From assembly GCA_030018695.1 (NCBI GenBank), contig JASEHI010000021.1, positions 1 through 36,329 of the forward strand: DNA of 36,329 nucleotides, in the 5' to 3' direction. This document shows, piece by piece, positions 1 to 6,217 of the stretch. The notes below the pieces were generated by a model, which saw only the letters and a list, made by a program, of their open reading frames with translations, was not told the origin of the DNA and did not search any database. Position numbers and translations under genes: made by a program. The stretch's first letter is position 1. Every line of letters starts with the position of its first letter. The stretch is from Anaerolineales bacterium (GTDB taxonomy: Bacteria; Chloroflexota; Anaerolineae; Anaerolineales; Villigracilaceae).

Positions 1-488
1 GTAAAATCCTTGGCTTCTTTCAACCTCTTGAATGTCCGATCAAAGACATCCCAACCTAATGAAACCTCAGATACGGAGCATTTTTCCCAAATGACCTGCT
101 TACCATCAGGCGATATCGCGATTACGGAATCCATGACCCAAGGATCTAAGGAATCTATGGAACGATTATAATTAGAGTGGGGTTGACTATACTGGCTACT
201 AGCAATGTCTAGAATGTACATCCCAAGTGCCCATGAATTCTCGCGACAATTGACAATTATGCTGCCAGAGCCACCTATGGGGGTTGGCGACGGAGTCGGG
301 GTAATAGTTGGCGTTGGTGTATTGGTCGGGGCATGCGTCGCTGTCGGAGTGGGGATGGTTGTGGAAGTGATGGAGGGGGTCGTTGTGGGGACTGGTACTG
401 GAGGCGTCCCGCCTGAGCAACCAGAGAGCACCACTTCAAGTATCAGACCAGAGCTAAGAACCATATTCGAGAACTGTGCGCGAATCAT
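1..488 (-). CDS. Putative lipoprotein with Thr/Pro linker and TolB/WD40-like beta-propeller start (partial)
   Basis: The reading frame is open on the minus strand from ATG at 488 to the left edge, so the C-terminus is missing. The start is supported by an AGGAGA ribosome-binding site about 6 nt upstream. The first residues (M-I-R-A-Q-F) lead into a hydrophobic stretch ending in a lipobox L-S-G-C, with Cys24 as the lipidated residue. A linker of about 40 residues rich in Thr and Pro follows, typical of surface lipoproteins that space a domain off the membrane. Next comes a segment containing S-P-D-G-K-Q-V-I-W, the classic blade motif of TolB/PD40 and WD40-type propellers. A later ATG at 464 would spoil the signal peptide. 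The ligand and role are unknown. lgt and lspA, the enzymes that would lipidate and cleave it, are in this window. Confidence 0.7.
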   Translation of the reverse strand, partial: MIRAQFSNMVLSSGLILEVVLSGCSGGTPPVPVPTTTPSITSTTIPTPTATHAPTNTPTPTITPTPSPTPIGGSGSIIVNCRENSWALGMYILDIASSQYSQPHSNYNRSIDSLDPWVMDSVIAISPDGKQVIWEKCSVSEVSLGWDVFDRTFKRLKEAKDF

Positions 489-535
489 TGACAATCTCCT
501 GATCCACTTGCTAGAGAAGCCGCCCAACGAATTAA

Positions 536-598
536 GGATTGATGTGGCGGAAAGAGAGAAAGTCGAGGCTCAAGTTCACTGCGCCGCCACATCAATCC
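536..598. repeat. Perfect 15-bp inverted repeat upstream of the lipoprotein gene
   Basis: The arm GGATTGATGTGGCGG (536-550) is followed after 33 nt by its exact reverse complement (584-598). It lies between the lipoprotein start and the toxin remnant. It could be a transcript-end hairpin, an operator or the trace of a small mobile element. No T-run follows on either side, so a simple intrinsic terminator is unlikely. Confidence 0.6.
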
Positions 599-686
599 GA
601 GTTGAGCCAACGAGGGGTGTCATCCGGTTTCCCGCATAACACCCCAAACCTACAACCTATCACATTCCCGCGAAGCTTGCCCTGGC

Positions 687-785
687 TCATTTGTACGCCT
701 TGCTCCGGTGGCGAATGGCAATGATATCCACGTGGCGCTCGTCATCATAAATGGCATAAACCACGTGGTAATCGCCAACGATCAG
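687..785 (-). pseudogene. C-terminal remnant of a RelE/ParE-type toxin
   Basis: After the antitoxin stop, a minus-strand frame reads V-G-D-Y-H-V-V-Y-A-I-Y-D-D, then I-A-I-R-H-R-S-K-A-Y-K and TGA. This matches the C-terminal beta-sheet region of RelE/ParE toxins, where the pattern V-G-D-Y-R-V-V-Y...I-R-H-R is conserved. The N-terminal half, roughly 50 to 60 codons with the toxin's own start, is absent: an in-frame TGA at 788-786 lies two codons upstream. The remnant abuts the antitoxin directly, as expected for an internal deletion of an antitoxin-toxin pair. It should be inactive. Recognition rests on the short motif alone. Confidence 0.65.
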
Positions 786-973
786 TCATCCAGCTTGCCT
801 TGTTCGCGCAAGCGCTTCTTGACCGATTCCAGCGTTTCTCGTGGCTCATTCGACCTTGCACGCGCGGTCAGGCTATCATAGAAATCTTCCCAGAGTTCGC
901 CGTACTTCTTGAGATCAATCAGCACAGCGACTTTCTGGCCTTTGTCATTGGTGACAAATTGTATGCCTTCCAT
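782..973 (-). CDS. Phd/YefM-like antitoxin (orphaned)
   Basis: A 63-residue protein with an AAGGAG ribosome-binding site 6 nt upstream of ATG. The N-terminal part (G-I-Q-F-V-T-N-D-K-G-Q-K-V-A-V-L-I-D-L-K-K-Y) is the beta-strand/helix pattern of short Phd/YefM/RelB-type antitoxins that bind DNA and neutralise a RelE-type toxin. The charged C-terminal tail (S-V-K-K-R-L-R-E-Q-G-K-L-D-D) would be the toxin-binding helix. The toxin frame directly downstream survives only as a C-terminal remnant, so this gene is probably an orphan. It might still neutralise a toxin encoded elsewhere. The family is called from sequence pattern. Confidence 0.65.
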   Translation of the reverse strand: MEGIQFVTNDKGQKVAVLIDLKKYGELWEDFYDSLTARARSNEPRETLESVKKRLREQGKLDD

Positions 974-1004
974 CGCTGCTCCTTACGGGACTTGCTAAGA
1001 AAAC

Positions 1005-1040
1005 ACCTTCAACCTGCAACCTTCAAACCTTCCAACCTTT
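1005..1040. repeat. Short CCAACCTT-type 8-bp tandem array
   Basis: About four degenerate copies of an 8-bp unit resembling CCAACCTT lie between the 3' end of the zinc-ribbon gene and the antitoxin gene. It is the shortest member of the family that also invades tkt and surrounds the S23-type gene. Confidence 0.7.
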
Positions 1041-1045
1041 GATCT

Positions 1046-2110
1046 TCACAACCGCATCACATTCCCGCAAAACTCGCACTTGATCGTATCCTGCCCGCGC
1101 AAGACGACCTGGGTGATGGCACCGCCGCAGGCCGGACATTGCGTCGGCGCGGCCTTGACCTTGGCCACCTCGGCCTGGTCCACGGCCACGGCGCGGGCCT
1201 GGTCGAAGTCCTTGGATTTGGCGCGGTTGATCAATCCCTGCCAAGTCGCGCAATCCTGCCAGATGTGGAAGTGCGCCGACTGCACCGGCGCGCCGCTCTG
1301 GAAGCGCACCTCGATGTGATCCTCGTTCTTGAGAAAGCCGGCCTTGCTGGTTTGTACGCTGTCCACCAGCGCCACCGGCGCTTCCAGTTGCAACCCCTGT
1401 ACCTTTTGCTTCTCGGTGGCGATGAAGAGCACCTTCTTGGTGGCGATCTCCTCCTTCTGCTCGAAGAGGATGCGCTGATCGGTCAGGTACAACACGCCTT
1501 CGGGGTCGTCTTTCTGCTCCTTGCCCGTCTTGCACCAGACCGCCTTGACGGCCGCGATCCCGCCTTCGGTCGGCAGCAATTGGAAAGTGGCCTCGGCCAA
1601 CTGGGTCAGCATGTACTCGATCTGATCCATGTGCCGATTGAATTCGGATACCTGCCGCTCGAACTGGTCGTACATCCCGTTGATCGTGCGCTCGGCGGCG
1701 GAGACCTTGCTCTCCATCTGGCTCACCGCGGATTGCAGCGTGTTCAGGATGCCGCGCGCCGCAGCCGGGTTGTAGGCGGCCGCCGTCAGTTGCGGCATCT
1801 GCATCTCGATCGGGCGCATGGCGTTCATCAGCGCGGTGGACTGGATGTTGATCTGCGCTTGCAGGTTGGGGTAGAGTATCGTCCACGAGTCCACGAACGA
1901 CTGCGCCTGGGCTTCCAGGTCCTTCTCGAAGACGTAGCCGCGGCCACGCGCCGTTGCGATGCGCTGCGGCTGGCTGCCGACTTTGGTTTCCATATCTTCG
2001 ACCGCGTCGCGCACTCTTGCCAACCGGACACCGTCCTGTAACGAGTTGACCTTGTTCTGCAAGGCGCGCATCTCGTCAGCGATTTGTTGAGCCGGGCTGG
2101 GGGTGGTCAT
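1046..2110 (-). CDS. Coiled-coil protein with GRAM/PH-like domain and C-terminal zinc ribbon
   Basis: A 354-residue soluble protein without signal peptide or membrane segments. Residues about 1-180 are Gln/Glu/Ala-rich with heptad-like spacing, suggesting long helices or coiled coil. Residues about 190-290 hold a compact beta-rich domain with G-V-L-Y-L-T-D-Q-R-I-L-F, the signature of bacterial GRAM/PH-like domains, which often bind membranes or proteins. The C-terminus has C-P-A-C-G-G, then about 17 residues on C-E-F-C-G: a four-cysteine zinc ribbon. No enzymatic motif is visible. The gene has no recognisable operon partner; downstream lies the orphan antitoxin. I recognise the domain types but not a named family, so no cellular role is proposed. 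Confidence 0.65.
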   Translation of the reverse strand: MTTPSPAQQIADEMRALQNKVNSLQDGVRLARVRDAVEDMETKVGSQPQRIATARGRGYVFEKDLEAQAQSFVDSWTILYPNLQAQINIQSTALMNAMRPIEMQMPQLTAAAYNPAAARGILNTLQSAVSQMESKVSAAERTINGMYDQFERQVSEFNRHMDQIEYMLTQLAEATFQLLPTEGGIAAVKAVWCKTGKEQKDDPEGVLYLTDQRILFEQKEEIATKKVLFIATEKQKVQGLQLEAPVALVDSVQTSKAGFLKNEDHIEVRFQSGAPVQSAHFHIWQDCATWQGLINRAKSKDFDQARAVAVDQAEVAKVKAAPTQCPACGGAITQVVLRGQDTIKCEFCGNVMRL

Positions 2111-2241
2111 AATGCCTCCTGTGATTTGTAGAATATCGTCCTTCCAAAGTTTGCTATATTATGTCACACTTGCAACGGAAAGGCAACTCATCCAATGAAC
2201 TATTTGATTCCCAAAAGGCGACGCATGGTAGAATCATTGGT

Positions 2242-2390
2242 GGTGTGTTTCAACTGAGTTGACGATCGCTGGTTGAGTAGGGCGATGCTCTTCCGCCCGT
2301 ATCGAAACCAGCGATTCCGGGTCTCGATTCGCCGGAAAACCACCGGCTACTCGACCCTCGTTGATTGTCTCAACTGAAATGAAACACCCC
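2242..2390. repeat. Nested palindromic repeat (GGTTGAGTAG type) upstream of tkt
   Basis: Within the 336-nt gap before transketolase are two hairpins in tandem. The first has exact 10-bp arms, ATCGCTGGTT (2265-2274) and AACCAGCGAT (2306-2315). The second pairs 2319-2335 with 2343-2357 imperfectly (arms of the form GGTCGAGTAGCCGG). Both sit inside a weaker outer inverted repeat, with GTGTTTCAACTGAGTTGA on the left and CTCAACTGAAATGAAACAC on the right. The GGTTGAGTAG...ATCGAAACC form resembles dispersed REP-like elements known from several bacterial phyla. No other gene is evident in the gap. Confidence 0.7.
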
Positions 2391-2446
2391 CAAATCATTA
2401 CTGGAGTTACAGAAATTCTTCTAAACTTTCACAAAAGGGCTCATCC

Positions 2447-4573
2447 ATGTCGAACGATAACCTCCAACAACGCGCCATCAACACCCTGCGCTTTCTCGCC
2501 GCGGACGCCATCCAGCAGGCCAACTCCGGCCATCCGGGACTGCCGTTGGGCGCCGCGGCGATAGCGTACACCCTCTGGACCTGCCACCTGCGCCACAACC
2601 CCAAGAACCCGCGCTGGCCGGATCGCGATCGCTTCATCCTCTCCGGCGGACACGGCTCCGCGCTGCTCTACTCCCTGCTCCACCTGACCGGCTACGACCT
2701 CCCGCTCGATGAGCTCAAGCGTTTCCGCCAGTGGGGCAGCCTCACGCCCGGCCACCCCGAAGTCGGCCTGACCCCCGGCGTGGAGACCACCACCGGCCCG
2801 CTCGGCCAGGGCTTCGCCAACGGCGTCGGCATGGCCATCGCCGAAGCCCACCTTGCCGCCGAATTCAACCTTCCAACCTGCCAACCTGCCAACCCTCCAA
2901 CCCTCCAACCTGCCAACCTTCCAACCTTTCAACCACCCAACCTGCCAACCTTCCAACCTTCCAACCTTCCAACCTTCCAACCTGCCAACCTTCCAACCAC
3001 CCAAATAATCAACCATTACGTCTACGCCATCGTCACCGACGGCGACCTGATGGAGGGCGTGGCCTCCGAAGCCGCCTCGCTGGCCGGTCACCTGCGCCTG
3101 GGCAAGCTGATCTACCTTTACGACGACAATCACATCTCGATTGACGGCTCGACCGACCTGGCCTTTACCGAAGACCGCGCCGCCCGTTTCGCCGCCTACG
3201 GCTGGCACACGCAGGTTGTGCCGGACGGCAACGATGTGGAGGCCATTGACGCCGCCATCCGCGCCGCCAAACAAGACCCGCGTCCCTCGCTCATCCTGTG
3301 CAGCACGCAGATTGGCTATGGCCTCCCGACCCGGCAGGGTACGGCCAAGGCGCACGGCGAGCCGCCCGGCGACGAGGAACTGAACGGCGCGAAGAAGAAA
3401 CTCGGCTGGCCGCTTGAGCCGCGCTTTTACGTTCCCGAGGATGTGCTGGCGCACTTCCGCGAAGCGCTGGAGCGCGGCGCGCAGGCCGAGGCCGAATGGA
3501 ATGAACGCTTCGCGGCTTACCGCGCTGCCCACCCGGATAAGGCTGACGAGTTTGAACGCCGATTCCGGGGCGAACTCCCCTCAGGTTGGGAAGAAAACTT
3601 ACCTGTCTTCCCCGCCGACGCCAAGGGCTTGGCCACCCGCGCCGCCTCCGGCAAGATACTCAACGCCCTGGCCTCCAAAATCCCTGAACTGATCGGCGGC
3701 TCGGCGGATTTAGCGCCCTCCAACAACACCTGGCTGGAAGGCTACCCGCCCTTCCAGTCCACGACCCCGCAGGGACGCAACTTCCACTTCGGCGTGCGCG
3801 AGCACGGCATGGGCGCGATCGTCAACGGCATGGCGCTGCACGGCGGCATCATCCCTTACGGCGCGACCTTCCTGGTCTTCTCAGATTACATGCGCGGCGC
3901 AATCCGTCTCTCAGCGCTCTCGCACATCCCCTCCATCTGGGTCTTTACCCATGACAGCATCGGCGTTGGCGAAGACGGGCCGACTCACCAGCCGGTCGAA
4001 CATCTGGCTGCGCTGCGGGCGATCCCGAACCTGGTCGTCATCCGTCCCTGCGATGCCAATGAAACCGTCGCGGCCTGGAAAATCGCCATTGCTCGCAGAG
4101 ATGGTCCCACAGCCCTCATTCTTTCACGACAGAACGTTCCAACGTTCGAACGTTATAACGTTCCAACGAATGTGAAACGCGGCGCTTACATCCTGGCTGA
4201 CATTGGCGACGAAGAACCCGAATTGATTTTGATCGCCTCCGGCTCGGAAGTCAGCCTGGTTTATGATGCCGCTCTGCGCCTGGCCGCCGAAGGTCTCAAT
4301 GTGCGCGTGGTTTCATTTCCGAGCTGGGAACTGTTCGAGAAACAGGATGCCGCCTATCGTGAGTCCGTTTTCCCGCGCCGCATTCGGGCACGGTTGGCCG
4401 TCGAGGCGGGGGTCGCCCAGGGCTGGGAAAAATATACCGGCACGGAAGGCGCGGTCATCTCCATCGAACGCTTCGGCGCCTCCGCGCCTGCCAAGGTGAT
4501 CTTCGAGCAGCTTGGCTTTACGGTGGAGAATGTGATTGCCTGTTGCCATGCTATAATCAACACAAGCGATTGA
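2447..4573 (+). CDS. tkt: Transketolase with in-frame octanucleotide-repeat insertion
   Basis: A 708-residue thiamine-diphosphate enzyme moving two-carbon ketol units between sugar phosphates in the non-oxidative pentose-phosphate pathway. It contains S-G-H-P-G near residue 27, the ThDP motif G-D-G-D-L-M-E-G-V near 198, and [10 protein letters not shown] in the pyrimidine domain. Residues about 141-186 are foreign to the family: an 8-residue pattern N-L-P-T-F-Q-P-x is repeated about six times, encoded by an 8-bp DNA array lying just before the strand that leads into the ThDP motif. A second small repeat (residues about 563-574) follows S-R-Q-N. Without these the length is ordinary for the family. 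All visible motifs are intact, so the enzyme may be functional with a surface loop. It starts a cluster with rpiB and tal-pgi. Confidence 0.95.
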   Translation: MSNDNLQQRAINTLRFLAADAIQQANSGHPGLPLGAAAIAYTLWTCHLRHNPKNPRWPDRDRFILSGGHGSALLYSLLHLTGYDLPLDELKRFRQWGSLTPGHPEVGLTPGVETTTGPLGQGFANGVGMAIAEAHLAAEFNLPTCQPANPPTLQPANLPTFQPPNLPTFQPSNLPTFQPANLPTTQIINHYVYAIVTDGDLMEGVASEAASLAGHLRLGKLIYLYDDNHISIDGSTDLAFTEDRAARFAAYGWHTQVVPDGNDVEAIDAAIRAAKQDPRPSLILCSTQIGYGLPTRQGTAKAHGEPPGDEELNGAKKKLGWPLEPRFYVPEDVLAHFREALERGAQAEAEWNERFAAYRAAHPDKADEFERRFRGELPSGWEENLPVFPADAKGLATRAASGKILNALASKIPELIGGSADLAPSNNTWLEGYPPFQSTTPQGRNFHFGVREHGMGAIVNGMALHGGIIPYGATFLVFSDYMRGAIRLSALSHIPSIWVFTHDSIGVGEDGPTHQPVEHLAALRAIPNLVVIRPCDANETVAAWKIAIARRDGPTALILSRQNVPTFERYNVPTNVKRGAYILADIGDEEPELILIASGSEVSLVYDAALRLAAEGLNVRVVSFPSWELFEKQDAAYRESVFPRRIRARLAVEAGVAQGWEKYTGTEGAVISIERFGASAPAKVIFEQLGFTVENVIACCHAIINTSD
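2866..3004 (+). repeat. 8-bp (CCAACCTT) tandem array inside tkt
   Basis: About 17 consecutive 8-bp units with consensus CCAACCTT and variants (CCAACCTG, CCAACCCT, CCAACCAC). Three units make 24 bp and encode the octapeptide N-L-P-T-F-Q-P-x. Because 8 is not a multiple of 3, only gains or losses of three units keep the tkt frame. The same unit forms arrays at 1005-1040, 5481-5674 and 6107-6217. Confidence 0.95.
4133..4168 (+). repeat. Second 8-bp array (AACGTTCC type) inside tkt
   Basis: Four 8-bp units in a row, AACGTTCC, AACGTTCG, AACGTTAT and AACGTTCC, then AACG, encoding [12 protein letters not shown]. It lies directly after the conserved L-S-R-Q-N of transketolase, where a variable loop is usual. 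The unit is partly self-complementary (AACGTT). Confidence 0.8.
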
Positions 4574-4580
4574 GAGTGCA

Positions 4581-4796
4581 ATGCAGATCCGGTTCAGCGA
4601 ACATGCCCTGCAACGTATGAAGGAGCGTAAAGTACAGGCTGAAGAGGTGTACCTTGTGCTTGCGGGGCCTGACGGATTACGTTACGGCGAGGACGGTGAG
4701 ATCATCGTTTCGAAGGTATTAGGACAGCGAACTGTCGAGATTGTCTATATCGAAATAGACGATATCCAGCGCGTGATTACTGTGATGGTGATGTGA
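4581..4796 (+). CDS. DUF4258-type small protein (candidate toxin)
   Basis: A 71-residue protein starting 8 nt after the tkt stop. The pattern F-S-E-H-A-L-Q-R-M-K-E-R-K-V...E-E-V, then I-V-S-K-V-L-G-Q-R-T-V-E-I-V-Y, matches the DUF4258 fold, a small alpha/beta domain related to RelE/MqsR-like RNases. DUF4258 genes are often paired with a small partner gene, here DUF2283 only 9 nt downstream. That context suggests a toxin-antitoxin-like module; activity is inference. It is probably cotranscribed with tkt and rpiB. Confidence 0.75.
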   Translation: MQIRFSEHALQRMKERKVQAEEVYLVLAGPDGLRYGEDGEIIVSKVLGQRTVEIVYIEIDDIQRVITVMVM

Positions 4797-4805
4797 GGAG
4801 ACGCT

Positions 4806-5045
4806 ATGCGTATTACATACGATTCGGAAGTAGATGCTATGTATATCTACTTTTCTGAGAAACCGGTGGACAAGACCGTTCGCGCATCCAGCCGGGTAAT
4901 GGTTGACTTGGATTCCGAAGAGAACGTTCGCGGAATTGAAGTACTGTTCGTCAGCAAAGCTTTCGCTGGGACAGATTTTTCGAACATCCACCTGGAGTTG
5001 CCCCGCGTGGGGGAGATTGATTTACACTTGCCAATCGCAGCTTGA
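4806..5045 (+). CDS. DUF2283 family small protein (candidate antitoxin)
   Basis: A 79-residue protein with an AGGAGA ribosome-binding site. It has the DUF2283 hallmarks: an opening Y-D-S-E-V-D-A-M-Y-I-Y-F, a central V-M-V-D-L-D-S-E-E-N-V-R-G-I-E-V-L, and a short Leu-rich tail. The biochemical role of DUF2283 is unknown. Recurrent pairing with DUF4258 genes makes an antitoxin role plausible. It stops 3 nt before rpiB starts, so the pair is embedded in the pentose-phosphate operon. Confidence 0.8.
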   Translation: MRITYDSEVDAMYIYFSEKPVDKTVRASSRVMVDLDSEENVRGIEVLFVSKAFAGTDFSNIHLELPRVGEIDLHLPIAA

Positions 5046-5048
5046 ACT

Positions 5049-5501
5049 ATGAACATCGCCATCGCATGTGACCACGCCGGCTTCCCGCTAAAGGAAACCA
5101 TCCTCGAAGCCGTGCGAACTGCCGGATATGAGCCGCTCGACCTGGGCGCGTTCAACGTGACGCCCGACGATTACCCGGATTACGCTGAAAAACTGGGGCG
5201 GGCGATCCAAAGGGGTGAGGCCGCGCGCGGGATTTTACTCTGCGGGTCGGGGGTCGGCGCGAACATCGCCGCCAACAAGCTGAAGGGTATCTACGCCTGT
5301 CTTTGTCACGATACTTATTCCGCGCACCAGGGCGTCGAGCATGACGCCATGAACGTCCTTTGCTTAGGGGCGCGCATCCTCGGCCCGGAACTGGCCAAGG
5401 AGATTGTCGCGGCTTTTCTCGCGGCGCGGTTCACGGGGCAGGACCCGGGTCAGGAACGCCACGCCCGCCGTGTTGCAAAAGTTAGAAAGTTGGAAGGTTA
5501 A
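5049..5501 (+). CDS. rpiB: Ribose-5-phosphate isomerase B
   Basis: A 150-residue enzyme of the RpiB/LacAB family, interconverting ribose 5-phosphate and ribulose 5-phosphate. Visible signatures are A-C-D-H-A-G at the N-terminus, L-L-C-G-S-G-V-G-A-N-I-A-A-N-K with the catalytic cysteine, and H-D-T-Y-S-A-H-Q-G-V-E-H-D-A-M-N-V-L-C-L-G. The last seven codons (K-V-R-K-L-E-G) and the TAA stop are made by the first units of an 8-bp repeat array, so the natural C-terminus has been replaced or extended. No clear Shine-Dalgarno is present: the start lies 3 nt after the DUF2283 stop, suggesting translational coupling. It belongs with tkt and tal-pgi in one pathway block. Confidence 0.95.
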   Translation: MNIAIACDHAGFPLKETILEAVRTAGYEPLDLGAFNVTPDDYPDYAEKLGRAIQRGEAARGILLCGSGVGANIAANKLKGIYACLCHDTYSAHQGVEHDAMNVLCLGARILGPELAKEIVAAFLAARFTGQDPGQERHARRVAKVRKLEG

Positions 5502-5674
5502 CAAGTTAACAAGTTGGAAGGTTAACAAGTTAACAAGTTGACAAGTTGGAAGGTTAGCAAGTTTACCTGTTAGAACTTGCTCAACCTGCAAACCTGCAAA
5601 CTTGCAAACCTGCAAACTTGCAAACCTGTAAACCTGCAAACCTGCAAACCTGCAAACCCGTAAACCTGTCAACC
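5481..5674. repeat. Head-to-head pair of 8-bp arrays between rpiB and the S23-type gene
   Basis: From 5481 to about 5580 run about 12 units of the form GTTAACAA or GTTGGAAG. From 5581 to 5674 run about 12 units of the complementary form CAAACCTG. The two halves are roughly inverted, so the transcript could fold into a long imperfect hairpin. The left half contains the 3' end of rpiB; the right half ends 16 nt before the next start codon. Confidence 0.9.
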
Positions 5675-5690
5675 CAAGAAAGGAGAAGAT

Positions 5691-6101
5691 ATGCCGACCA
5701 TTACCCGTTTCGAAGAAATAGAGGCTTGGCAAACCGCGCGGGAATTGACCAGATTGATTTACTCGCTGACGGAACAAGGCGCCTTTGTGCGCGACTTTGG
5801 GTTGAAAGACCAAATTCGCCGGGCGGCAGTGTCTGTGATGAGCAACATTGCCGAAGGCTTTGAAAGCCAGACACAACAGCAATTTATTCGCTACTTGGGG
5901 ATTGCGAAAGCATCTGGTGGTGAGGTGCGTTCACAACTGTACGTTTCGCAGGATCTCAGTTATATAAACCAGGAGCAATTCACGGAGGCTTTTCGATTGG
6001 CAGAAAAGGCCTCTCGTCAAATCTCGCGTTTCATCGCCTACCTCGAGAGCCATCCGCAACCCCGCCATATTCGCGAAGACTCCGCTGATTACGAAACCTA
6101 A
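5691..6101 (+). CDS. Four-helix bundle protein (S23 / 23S rRNA intervening-sequence type)
   Basis: A 136-residue protein with a strong AGGAGA site upstream. The pattern F-E-E-I-E-A-W-Q-T-A-R-E-L, then I-R-R-A-A-V-S-V-M-S-N-I-A-E-G-F, then Y-L-G-I-A-K-A-S-G-G-E-V-R-S-Q-L-Y is the signature of the S23 four-helix bundle family. Members are encoded in 23S rRNA intervening sequences and as free-standing genes. They are structurally related to the Avd accessory protein of diversity-generating retroelements. The fold binds nucleic acid in Avd; the function here is unknown. The gene lies between two 8-bp repeat arrays and inside a metabolic cluster with no evident link to sugars, so it looks like a separate inserted unit. 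Confidence 0.9.
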   Translation: MPTITRFEEIEAWQTARELTRLIYSLTEQGAFVRDFGLKDQIRRAAVSVMSNIAEGFESQTQQQFIRYLGIAKASGGEVRSQLYVSQDLSYINQEQFTEAFRLAEKASRQISRFIAYLESHPQPRHIREDSADYET

Positions 6102-6106
6102 CCTTC

Positions 6107-6217
6107 CAACTTGCCAACTTTCCAACTTTCCAACTTTCCAACTTGCCAACCTCCCAACCTCCCAACCTCCCAAACTCCCAACCTTCCAACCTTTCAACAT
6201 GTAAACATGTAAACATG
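6107..6217 (+). repeat. 8-bp array (CCAACTTT/CCAACCTC) whose last unit supplies the tal-pgi start codon
   Basis: About 13 units run from just after the S23-type stop to the tal-pgi start: CCAACTTG, CCAACTTT, CCAACCTC, CCAACCTT, then TCAACATG, TAAACATG, TAAACATG. The three final units create ATGs at 6199, 6207 and 6215. The first two are each followed at once by TAA, giving minimal start-stop frames. The region is pyrimidine- and A/C-rich and has no Shine-Dalgarno. Confidence 0.85.

Noticed and set aside
205-639. A 144-codon plus-strand frame at the left edge
   Set aside because: It is antisense to the lipoprotein signal peptide and Thr/Pro linker. Its Val/Gly repeats are simply the complement of Thr/Pro codons.
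640-690. A weak likeness of this stretch to the end of the zinc-ribbon gene (shared GCGGGAATGTGAT on the minus strand)
   Set aside because: Only about 13 bases match without interruption. It could be a trace of duplication, but the match is too short to claim.
1139-2041. A 300-codon plus-strand frame opposite the coiled-coil/zinc-ribbon gene
   Set aside because: It is antisense to a gene with clear domains. Its translation is Arg/His/Leu-biased with no recognisable motif, as expected of a GC-rich shadow frame.
5481-5674. Possible CRISPR array
   Set aside because: Units are 8 bp, contiguous, with no spacers and no cas genes nearby.
5364-5882. A 172-codon minus-strand frame across the repeat arrays
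   Set aside because: It is antisense to rpiB and the S23-type gene, and its middle is only translated repeat units.
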